A stretch of DNA of 64,000 bases from Coffea arabica (taxonomy: Eukaryota > Streptophyta > Magnoliopsida > Gentianales > Rubiaceae): the NCBI RefSeq assembly GCF_036785885.1, contig NC_092323.1:8812501-8876500 (forward strand), read 5' to 3'. The position numbers and the translations under genes are program-made. Below the pieces are notes generated by a model. That model was not told the origin of the DNA and did not search any database. It saw nothing but the letters and a program-made list of their open reading frames with translations. Positions 54,748 through 64,000 of this stretch are shown here, one piece after another. Within the stretch, counting starts at the first letter, position 1; each line of letters opens with the position of its first letter.

Positions 54748-57070
54748 TGAAAAGAAAAAAAAAAAAAGAGGGTTGGATAACCATAAACCTAAGGCAAGGG
54801 TCATCCCCCACAACCATAGGTCTTACAAGATGAGCCCATATCAATTATTACTACCTGTAGCACATCTCCCCGAGATTTTAAGCGTTTTAATCAATCTAAA
54901 TTTTAGTGCAATCCTAGAGCGTTCTTTCATTGGAGTAATGATATTTATCTTTGTGACTTGTAAGACAAATGGCATATGACTTCTCTATTGTAAGTACATA
55001 TCATTGAGTTTGTTCCGGGGTCACTGTCTTTCTTTTGATTGAAGAAGGGTTTTCTTCTCCCTGGGCCCTGATAGAAAACTGATTAGTTAAGCCTGCAAGT
55101 GGAGTGGGGTTATGATTTCTGACCTTTATCATCAGAGCCATCATAGCATGAAAATCTATATTTTCTTCTTTGATAAGAATGGATGAAGGTGCATGGTGGT
55201 CCTCTACCACGTCGAACATGTGCTCTGCTAGTACATCGACAGTGTCTGGTAATCGAACGACGACAATCCTGCATCTCTCCCTTTTTTTTTTGGTACGAAA
55301 AAGTTTAGATGAATTCGATTCCAATTATCATCTTAGATCAGGGTATGTCTTCAAATCATTAGTCGCTTATAGAAATTTTTGCAAATCGTTCACCAACATA
55401 ATTCTCTTATTGATAGTAAAATTCGAACACGCCCGCGTTTCATCTTTTGCAAACATTGGTTTAATGATGTTATAGCTTTAACCTTCATCCCTGTCTACCC
55501 GATAAACAATACGTTGTAGGGCATTTGCATGATTATGCTCGTGCTTTAATGCCTAGTACGGCCTAAATTGCTGGAAACTTCAAACTGTAGCTGACATAGG
55601 TTATTTTCAGCAGTTAATACAAGAGTTATTGTAGATTATTTTGGCTCAATCACTAAATCTGTCTACTTTTAATCCTGCCTTTTAGATCTAAGATTTGTAT
55701 GCGGACTGATTGGAACAAATATAGGTCAATGTAGGCCAAGAAATTCCAGCTGAATTGTAGACAGCCCGCAACTGCTAGCTGAAACGGGATGATCATGTCA
55801 TTGAAATTGCAGACCATCTACTAATTCTTCAACCAACCACACATTACAATAATTCATTTGTGTTAGTACAAGGTTCGAAGATGAAATACCTATCCGATTT
55901 AGTATCGTTTTTCTTTCTGTGAGTAATTAGTGAGATTATGATGTTACTTGCATTGTACATTTTTTTGGGTGGCAACTTACAACCATAATAACTTGACTCC
56001 TTCCCTTTAACTGAAAACAGTACATTATTTGATGTTCATGCCAACCGATCTCCATTAACCATGTTGATTTCCAGTGTCATAGCCGAGTTAAAGTCAAAGG
56101 TGTTCCTTCCTTTCCCCTCTTTGTTCCTCTTTCCCTACGGTGCCTCAAGTCTCAAATCAGGGCAAAGCATTCCACGGCTCCATAATATCCCCCTTTTCGT
56201 TTAGATGCCAATACCATGTATGCAAGCACTATTATCCAATTCAAATTACACTAGCACCCCTTGTAATGCATATGTGCACATGCACATTACCTATAACTCC
56301 TGATGGGGGAATTCAAGCACATCGTTGCAAAAGTAGACCATGAATAAGCTTTTAACTCAATGCGTTTCACCGCACTGAATCCCAGCTCAATTCTTTACCT
56401 AGGCATAATAGAAGCTATCTTCCAATAATCTAAAAATTCAACAATGTAACGGCAATGGGATCTCAATAAAATGGTCAGCTCTTTATAGCAACATAATTTG
56501 AAAACTTCAGTAATCCACTTGAGCTCACTAGGATTGCCTACAAGGATGGATGGGGCAAGCTTGAAAAGGAATGGTCCAAAGTTTTACTATGCCATAGCAG
56601 TGGGGTATATCGAGAATTTGAGTATGAAGTTTACAATCCTGTGCAAGAGAAGCTAATAACTATTCCATTTATATGTGATATTATAAGATTCACATTTTTT
56701 AGGGAATAAGAAATTTCCATTAACAAGGAGGCAACATATGTTTACTGCATTTTTTAGGGAACAACAATTTATAAAATGACGAAGACAATAGATTTTTACA
56801 GAATTTTTTAATACACTTGCAGGAAGATCACTGGAGATGACGAGCAACATGCTCTTTGAATTATGAATAAGAGCTTGTACTAGCTGTTGAAAATCCAAAA
56901 CAAGGGTAAAAAGAAAGAAAAGGACAACAGATGTCAAAATAAAGGAGTCATGAACCACAACTAGAGTAGGTAGTATGTAAAGTAAAGCTTACACTGATAA
57001 AAGCAATTTCAACTTTTATCTTCTTCCCGGCACAAAAACTACAAAATGCTAGAATTGCAACCAAAAAATG
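54748..57070. other. Intergenic stretch between CYP90C1 and the small basic-protein gene
   Basis: The first ~300 bases are CYP90C1 3' flank. A 107-residue minus-strand frame at 55001-55324 could not be assigned and looks like chance or a repeat. The last several hundred bases are 3' flank of the minus-strand gene. No transposon ends were found. Confidence 0.45.
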
Positions 57071-58577
57071 TCAAGCCATTGCTGCCTTCTTCTCTTCCTC
57101 AATCTGCTGAAGCTCTACCAACCTTTGTGCCCATGCTCTTTCCCTTGCTACTGCAGCCATTTTCCGCTCCACCCTCTTTATCATTTTCTTTCTTTTGGCC
57201 TCTTGTAACTGAGCTTTACGCTTCTTCTTTTCAGCCTGTCCATGATTAAGAATATCATAAAAGGGAAACGCAAATGTCAACAAGTAGTATGCCTTAGCCA
57301 GTACAGTAAGTTATTTTTTCTAAGTAATAAATAAAAAATTCAGTGAAAACCACAAAAGTTTTGGCAGAATCTCAAAATAGCCAAACCTGATAAAATTTAC
57401 AACATTAAGACAGATTATAGAACAGAAAAGAGAAGAACCATTTCAAATGACAACAGTGCATTAGATCACTAATGAGATTATAAGGCCTAAAGATGTCTGC
57501 AAGCTCCACCAGCTAACTATAGAATTTCGTGAAGCAGCAAATTTTCACTGTCATCAATCAAAAGCCAGCTTTAATCACCAGATCCTATTTGTAACCCACT
57601 CGAGAGCAAAGAGATCAAGATAGTTTGTTGCGCCATAAACTTGTTCAAGAGAAACAGTTTAACAAGGCATTTCTCTTGAATTAGTTCTTTCCCATCTATT
57701 TTCCCAATCCAGAATAATTTAATCAGGTTACCTTGATGAACATCACGAAAATGTTCACACATTGTCATCATAATTAAATACATTATTTTACACAGACATT
57801 GCATTTTACAAGTTCAATATCGGATTTCAGTTAATCCGTACTCCTAGTTAGGCCAGAATATAAAATAGTCACCCACAAAAAGATCAGATTTGGTTAGAAG
57901 ATTGAACGCAGAAAACCATATATCAAGCAGATTAACAAACTTAATTGAGCTCCAAAAAAAAAAAAAGTTACTGATTACCAAGAAAATGAAGCTTAAGACT
58001 TTACCAGTATGAACGCACGGTGCAGCTTAATCCGCTTTTTCTCATTTCTTCGCTTCACACTTCCTTCATTGGGTTGTTTTGCAGCTATTGGCTCTCCAGG
58101 TACATATTTCACCCAAGCATAAGGCCCTAATATCCGCAAATAAAATTCACCCAAAAAGCATCAAAATTTCAGTTAGCTTTTAAATTACAAGGTGTACATT
58201 TTCTTATCCCCAAAATACCACCAATTTGTAATTAAAATTTGAAACTAAAACTTAAACCCTAAACCCTAAACCCTAGGAATGGGGAAGATGAAAATGGGAC
58301 CTGGGGGTTTTAATTGAGCTCTTTTACGACGAGGCTTGTCACTGGGGCGTCGTTTGGGGTATCGGGTGTCCGTTAAGCTGTGGAAAGCGGAAGATGAAGG
58401 ATTGAATGGAAGATTCCGGTGGAAGGGGCCCAAGTGGTGGCGGAAATGGAGCTCAGATGCCGGAAAGGGAGAGAAGATGGCCGCGATTCGTTGGGGAGCA
58501 AGAGCAAAGGTTGTACGGGTTGACAAGAGAGTCCGCGATACGGGTCGAATTATGGATCGTAGGGCTCCGAGACCCAT
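57071..58577 (-). CDS. Small Lys/Arg-rich protein, probably mitochondrial, unknown function
   Basis: Exons in transcript order are 58301-58577, 58005-58126 and 57071-57235, joining in phase to 187 residues. The N-terminal ~80 residues are rich in Arg, Ser and Thr with almost no acidic residues (MGLGALRSIIRPVSRTLLST), a good mitochondrial presequence. The conserved core is PYAWVKYVPGEPIAAKQPNE then GSVKRRNEKKRI. The C-terminus is a very basic helix with RKKMIKRVERKMAAVARERA, ending EEEKKAAMA. I recognise it as a conserved plant protein but not its role. The composition would fit a ribosome-associated protein, which is inference. Intron 1 carries three telomere-type repeats just after the donor. 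Confidence 0.82.
58254..58274 (-). promoter_or_regulatory. Telo-box: three tandem AAACCCT units
   Basis: Three uninterrupted aaaccct units (plus strand), about 27-47 bases inside intron 1 of the small basic-protein gene. Plant telo-boxes near the 5' ends of translation-related genes are known to act in expression in dividing cells. Here the position suggests such a site, but the function is inferred. Confidence 0.65.
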
Positions 58578-58746
58578 GATTTTACGCCTGAGCTGAGTGA
58601 CGTTTTAAGGTTGGTGCTGTTCTCTGTGGCAAATTTGTCTGCTACCTTGCTTCTTTAGTTTGCGGGAGAGCCAGCAGAAAACGACGTCGTTAAGATGCTC
58701 TTAGAAGGTTACGACTTAAGAAACATAAATGACAATATAAATAAAA

Positions 58747-60216
58747 GGGATAATTGCAGAAACCTCCCCTGAGGTTTCTAACATTTGCACTGACCTCCCC
58801 TGTAGTTTGAAAAATTACACTGACTTCCCCTGAGGTTACTAATCCATTGCAAATTCAGTCCAAACGATTAAAATATTGTTTTAGGGAGTGAAATTAGAAT
58901 TTTTTACCAAATTTGTCATTTGTACTTCATGTCCAATGAATGACAAAATATTACAAATTAATTAACAATGAATAAATTTTAAGGAGTATAGTTTATAGGC
59001 AAATACGCATTATCTATTTAAAGTACTGGCTTTTTATGGGTATTTTACTTTCAAACATTTAATTTAATACAAATACTTACGCTCAAATACATATTTGTAT
59101 TTACTTTCATATATTTAATTTTTGTTAAATACAAAAACTACCAATCTCTCTTCCGTAAAAATATTAATATAACACTTTTTCAATTTTAGTTACAAACATT
59201 TATGTATTTAACATAAATTAAATGATTCAGAATAAAATACCCATAAAGAGCCAATACTTTACTCATGTAATGGAAGAAAACCATAAAGAATTAATACTTT
59301 ATGGGCCATTTCTTTTTTTAAAAAATATTTAATTTACGTTAAATAAATAACCTACCGATTTCCTTTTTGCAAGAATATTACTGTAACACTTTTTGAATTT
59401 TACTTACAAACATTGATATATTTATCATAAATTAAATGTTTGAAAGTAAAATATCCGTAAAAAGCTAATACTTTAAATGAGTAATGCGTGTTTGACTATA
59501 AAGAGCCGGTAACTATTTAAAGTACCGGTTCTTTAAGGGTATTTTACTTTCAAACATTTAATTTAATACAAATATTTACGCTCAAATACAGATTTGTATT
59601 TACTTTCAAATATTAATTTTTATTAAATACAAAACCTACCAATCTCTCTTCCGTAAAAATACTAATATAACACTTTTTCAATTTTAGTTACAAATATTTA
59701 TGTATTTAACATAAATTAAATGATTCAGAATAAAATGCACATAAAGACCGAATACTTTACTCGTGTAATGGATGAAAGCCATAAAAAATTAATACTTTAT
59801 GGGCCATTTATTTTTTTGAAAAAATATTTAATTTATATTAAATGAATAACCTATCGATTTCCTTTTTGCAAGAATATTACTATAACAATTTTTGAATTTT
59901 ACTTACAAATATTGATATATTTATTATAAATTAAATATTTAAAAGTAAAATACCGGTAAAGAGCCGGTACTTTAAATGAGTAATGCGTGTTTGCCCATAA
60001 ATTATACTTCTTGAAGTTTATTAATTGTTAATTGATTTATAGTACTTTGTCATTCATTGGATATGTAGCACAAAGGGCAAATCTGATATAAAATTCTAAT
60101 TTCACTCCCTAAAATAATATTTTAATCGTTTGGACTAAATTTGCAAAGGATTAGTAACCTCAGGGGAGGTCAATGCAAATGTCAGAAACCTCAGGAGAGG
60201 TTTCTGCAATTATCCC
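58747..60216. mobile_element. Nonautonomous MULE-type element with internal tandem duplication
   Basis: The ends are inverted: gggataattgcagaaacctc on the left, and gaggtttctgcaattatccc on the right, with similarity continuing about 250 bp inward (ctaatttcactccctaaaa, gacaaagtac). A perfect 9-bp target duplication taaataaaa lies at 58738-58746 and 60217-60225. There is no coding capacity. The interior holds two ~490-bp tandem units. It sits between the small basic-protein and DIM1B genes, starting about 170 bp upstream of the former's ATG. Confidence 0.9.
59013..59998 (+). repeat. Two ~490-bp tandem units inside the MULE, each an inverted repeat
   Basis: Unit 1 (about 59013-59508) and unit 2 (about 59512-59998) match along their length (tttactttcaaacatttaat, accaatctctcttccgtaaa, gggccattt). 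Each unit begins near actatttaaagtac and ends with its complement, gtactttaaatgagtaatgc, so each folds back on itself. This suggests a nested foldback element that was later duplicated. Confidence 0.8.
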
Positions 60217-60227
60217 TAAATAAAATA

Positions 60228-60365
60228 GTTAGGATAGGAGCTTAGTTGAAATATTACTTGGAATAATTACGGTTATACTTTGTAAATTGTCATATATGAG
60301 AGGTAAAATGGTGCATTGAGAAATTATTTGTAATGAAAGTAAATAATATTTTGACACATAATTGA
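60228..60365 (+). mobile_element. AT-rich MITE family, copy 8 (degenerate)
   Basis: It contains aaatattacttggaataatt, then acggttatac, then gtcatatatgagaggtaaaa, as in the family core. It begins immediately outside the right target duplication of the MULE. The end is not clear. Confidence 0.45.
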
Positions 60366-60811
60366 TAAGTTTCGTACTATAAATGGCCTCACAAACCGAA
60401 TTTTTACCTTTAAGGATTAACACATACTAAGACATAGGGTAAGGGCTCGATTATAGCTCTATGTTTTGCAAGATCCAGATTAATTTTTGCTCCTCAAAGC
60501 CTAGTCAGGATGCTATTCAATGTTTGTTGCTGCTTGAAAAGAGAATATTAAAACCTGTCCACCACGACTGCATGCCATGTTTATCCTGTGGAACTTTCGT
60601 ATGGTATCAAAACCCTCGGATCCAAAGTACTCAATGACATGTAGAACTTGGATGTCAACCGCAGCACAAGTAGTTTAACGAAAGGAGTTCAGATCCATCA
60701 TGGGTACTTAAAACAATATAGTAGTTCAAGTTCAGACGCCAACTATAAGGAGTGAAATTTTTTTTTGAAAAAAAAGGGTCAGCAGTGATTATCACAGCCC
60801 TCTGCTCCAAC

Positions 60812-62128
60812 TTAGTTTGGAGTCAACTCGTATTTAATAAAAGTCGTTATCAATTTTTCATAGTATTTTGCATTGTTTGTATCCTTGACCTCTGCTTGAT
60901 CATGAAAATGTATACCAGCTTGATTAAACACGGAGAGCAAATGCAGCAATTCCTCGTTTGATAGCTTTGAAGGCCTCTTGCTCTCCACTCCTCCGGATCT
61001 AATGATTTCCACGACTTTCTCTTTAAACGAGCTCATCCCTTTCTTCGAGCCCATTTTCATATTCGTCTCCATTTCATTTTTGTCATCTTCATGTTCATCT
61101 TCACTTTCAGCATTCAGCTCAACTTCCTTTTCATCATCACCATGACTCTCATAATCTTGGAAACTCGCATCAGTTTGTGACAACTTCATCAGCTCCATCA
61201 ACTTCCTCTTCTTCTTAAATATCGCACCGAGTGTCTTATTTTTCTTGCTAAAGCACATCCGTGTAAACGCCCACCATTCCATCAAATCAACACTTGGAAC
61301 GTCCTCTTTAGGCCAGATCTTGATCACCGAAGAATCAATCTTAGGAACGGGCAAAAAGTCCCTCTTGCTTACATCCATAACAAACTCCACGTCTGCCACC
61401 AGCTTCACATTCGCCGCTAACCGGTTATACTCTGGTTCACCAGGATCGGCTAACAGCCTCCTAGCAAACTCTTTCTGAAGTAAAAGTGTTGCACTCCTGA
61501 ACTTACTCCCACCAAACACGAACTTCGCTACCAAACGCGAGGATATCCCATAGGGAATATTAGCTACCACGAGATCAAATTGTGGAAAATCAACCTTCAG
61601 TGCGTCATCACATATTACCTAAACAGAAAAAAGCATGAAATCAGCTAAAAAAAAACTCCTCTGAAGCATTACATCAAACAGCTGATCATTGTATCTCACA
61701 GTCAACCGGTCTTCAAATCCTCGCTCAGCGACTTTCTTGTGAAGGATTTCGACCATGCGCTTGTCGATTTCGATAGCATTAACTTTCTCCGCAACTTCAA
61801 GCAGCTTCAAAGTCAGATTTCCGGTGCCGGGTCCGATTTCTAAAACGGTGTCATTGGGTTTTATATTGGATTTCCTGACAATAGTATCGAGGACTCGCGG
61901 GTTAGTGAGAAGATGTTGTCCCCGGCTTTTGAATAGCTGTAAATGTTTCTCTGAAACTTTAACGTCGCTTCCGAGATTGTTACCGTAGTCATCCTCGTCA
62001 TCTTCTTTGTCCGAGTCTCTGATGTTGAAACGACGGCTTGATTTCGAGCGAATTTGTTGGATGAGAAAGCTTCTCCTGATTATAACTGCAGAAAATTTGC
62101 TAGGAAGGGACTTGCAACGGTGAAGCAT
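60812..62128 (-). CDS. DIM1B: rRNA adenine dimethyltransferase, mitochondrial DIM1B type
   Basis: Exons 61673-62128 and 60812-61618 join in phase to 420 residues. The chosen ATG gives MLHRCKSLPSKFSAVIIRRS, an Arg-rich presequence. The frame is open further upstream, but the added part lacks family features. SAM-binding motif I is VLEIGPGTGNLT; motif II is the acidic AIEID. The catalytic NIPYGIS is the NLPY-type motif of KsgA/Dim1 enzymes. A hydrophilic acidic insertion (about SESEDEHEDDK-like) sits in the C-terminal part. The family dimethylates two adjacent adenosines near the 3' end of small-subunit rRNA; the mitochondrial target is inferred from the presequence and from similarity to Arabidopsis At5g66360. 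Confidence 0.93.
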
Positions 62129-62344
62129 TTCAGGGATAGTTTTCCCCCGATTACTCGATGGGTTCTTTTTTTTTTTTTTCCCCAGATTTGACCGTTTAAG
62201 TTGGAAAAGCGGGCGGGGGTGGCGGGTAGAGGACGAGTTGGCGGGGAAGATGCAAAGGCTTTCGCATTTTATCTTTCGTTTGTGAGATGGGCCAATAAAA
62301 CTGATGCAGATAAGCCCAATAGACCGGAGAATTGTTGACATCAT

Positions 62345-63665
62345 TCAGCATAAGTTGGGGGACCTTTAATTCTTGGACAGGTTAATGGGCCATCAGTCCA
62401 AAGACTCTTAATGCGTGCTTCTAAATTCTTCACTTTGTTGTTTAGTTTGATAATCTCTCTCTCCTTTTTTTTTCGAAAGTAAGTGAGAGATATTGGATCC
62501 AGAACTTTTTACTTACAATCTTTCTCACCTTATCATCCAATTCAACCCTCCTCCGACTTAATAATCTTGATTTTCAAAGAAACTATGAGCTGAAACCCAT
62601 GGCCTGAAACATTAGGCACATTTGTAATGGTAGGAGAATAATAAGAACATTTTTCGAGTTCAAACTTGAGCATTGGCATAGCTCAAACGCACATACAACT
62701 TGAGCTTGCCAAAAAAAAACACACACACACACACATGTAAGAGGATACATGAATCTAATTCGAAATTAGATGTTAGATAAACTTAAGTGCTATAGAAGCG
62801 GACTTCTTCCGCTGGCACTCCACAAAACGAATAACGCTAGCCTAGCTTGACTTGGAATAGTCTCCCCGTTAAAAGTGACTTACTAAAACAAAACAAATAA
62901 TCTTGTGAAGCACTGTGGTATTAGCCTAGTAATAGATCTTGGCAAATATCATAGAAAATCTGAGAAAGCCTTTGATTTAGGAGGTTGCTTGCTTGCTTGA
63001 TATGCAGATAACTTCGATACCTGCTGTCGGTGGCACAATAGGGTCTGGATCTCCATCACTACTGATTTTGGTTGGTAGAGAAATGCTGGCCCAGCTTTTA
63101 TCTTATCAATGGTCCCAGGAGGCCATGATATAAGGTTTTGACAATGAAAAGCATTCAAGGGTTCGTGCATTGGTCCAAATATTGCTCTCTCTCTTTTGAA
63201 GCAAACTAGGAAACTCGAACACTTGTCATCTAAAGAGAAGTAAGAAAATGAACCATTTCATCAGGTATAGAATCTCCTTTCGGGTTTCCCATTTCCCCAT
63301 GTAAGCCTTGGAGTCTCTTCTAAACAAAACTAAAAATATATAAAGGAAAGGTATTAACCATTTGTTTAGATTTAGCCGTTGGGTGACACTGTATGAGGAT
63401 CATGAAGGATTGAGACACTCTACTGTGGTCTTTCTTGGGTTGGCTTTTCATTGACATGAGATATCATTAAGCTGAACCTAATTAAGATGGTTGTTCAGCT
63501 GTACATGTACAAGTGGGGCACATAAACTCGCCTCAATTATGTTTTGCTTCACAATCATGTTGTCTAAGATTTCAATTTCACACAGTAGCCCATCAATCCG
63601 ATTGAAGAAGGATCTTAGGAAAATTGGTGCATTTCCAATGAATGAGTTTTTTTTTTCTTCTTTCC
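62345..63665. other. Intergenic stretch upstream of DIM1B
   Basis: No gene recognised. A (CA)n run lies at 62707-62735. The minus-strand frame at 62949-63170 has no family features. A C run of about 16 at 63666-63681 marks the start of the SINE-like region. Confidence 0.4.
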
Positions 63666-63739
63666 CCCCCCCCCCCCCCCCGAGAAATAGTGACAAGGAA
63701 GAAGCTCCGAGCCTCAGCAGTGGAAGCAAAATTTGGGGC

Positions 63740-63860
63740 CAATACAAGTTGGCTTACTTGGTAATGACAGACCATTTTTTCACAAAAGATCGTGTGTTTC
63801 AATCTCACTACTGTCGATATAAAAACTGTATTGGTGGGCGATCTGTAAACAAAGCAAATT
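63740..63860 (+). mobile_element. tRNA-derived SINE-like head
   Basis: The text aagttggcttacttggta resembles a tRNA A box and gtgtgtttcaatctcacta a B box, about 50 bp apart with a plausible anticodon-arm remnant between. This is the layout of plant SINE heads. Tail and target duplication were not identified, so the end is approximate. It is not a tRNA gene: the acceptor stem does not close. Confidence 0.45.
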
Positions 63861-64000
63861 TTGGGATGGAGGGGGGAAGTTTCATATGGTGAGTATGATG
63901 ATCGCAAAAGGGAAAAATTTATTAGTGCTATGGCGATACAGCCAACTTGGTCAGTTCATTTCGAATTTGATAAAAATAATAATGCTCAGGGCTTTGTTTT

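Noticed and set aside
55001-55324. 107-residue minus-strand frame after CYP90C1
   Set aside because: No family match, no plausible introns or promoter seen; could be a repeat-derived frame. Not strong enough to call a gene.
63491-63907. Overlapping frames of 133 and 104 residues on opposite strands
   Set aside because: They run through a C homopolymer and a SINE-like head and have no protein features.

Overview
The window is nuclear DNA from a flowering plant, a eudicot and possibly an asterid (the asterid guess is weak). The genes are intron-rich with GT-AG junctions, and intergenic DNA is AT-rich and full of small transposons. The proteins are plant-specific or plant-typical: a class III peroxidase, a CYP90 brassinosteroid hydroxylase, a PEARLI-4 family protein and a plastid-type folate carrier. 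Eleven host genes can be read. For ten of them a start-to-stop model closes in phase at every splice junction. The first gene runs off the left edge.

Layout, left to right. Position 49-4430 (+): type I membrane protein of unknown function, 5' end missing. 6364-7759 (+): class III peroxidase of the PRX49/PRX72 type. 9094-11542 (-): PEARLI-4 family protein. 12397-12981 (+): mitochondrial ribosomal protein bL12m. 15154-19091 (+): folate transporter FOLT1. 19738-21110 (-): soluble epoxide hydrolase. 21979-24401 (-): E2 enzyme of the UBC16/17/18 (UBE2W-like) group. 27082-34349 (-): D-2-hydroxyglutarate dehydrogenase, 15 exons. 35625-40395 (+): MiaB/CDK5RAP1-like tRNA methylthiotransferase. 40396-48891: repeat-rich, gene-free block. 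48892-54747 (+): CYP90C1 (ROTUNDIFOLIA3) cytochrome P450. 57071-58577 (-): small basic protein, probably mitochondrial. 60812-62128 (-): DIM1B-type mitochondrial rRNA dimethyltransferase.

The genes are unrelated housekeeping and metabolic loci, not a pathway cluster. Their order is informative. From memory, Arabidopsis At4g36380-At4g36440 holds ROT3, the methylthiotransferase, D2HGDH, UBC17, L12, PRX49 and a membrane protein. At5g66360-At5g66390 holds DIM1B, FOLT1 and PRX72. This window interleaves both sets, as expected of a block that duplicated and lost genes in the Arabidopsis lineage.

The most striking accessory feature is a complete Pack-MULE at 36325-38163 in intron 1 of the methylthiotransferase gene. 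It has terminal inverted repeats of about 160-175 bp and a perfect 9-bp target-site duplication. It carries captured antisense pieces of an SVR7-like pentatricopeptide-repeat gene. Other elements are a second MULE-type element with a perfect 9-bp duplication and an internal tandem duplication (58747-60216), a third, older one (46737-47828), a tRNA-like SINE with a 17-bp duplication (42149-42377), at least eight copies of an AT-rich MITE family (one ending 13-17 bp before a CYP90C1 splice acceptor), a diverged tandem-repeat field (43.3-44.7 kb), and a tandem copy of an exon start in the PEARLI-4 gene that would act as a poison exon. A degraded LTR fragment lies near 25.2-25.9 kb. No rRNA, tRNA gene or CRISPR array was seen.
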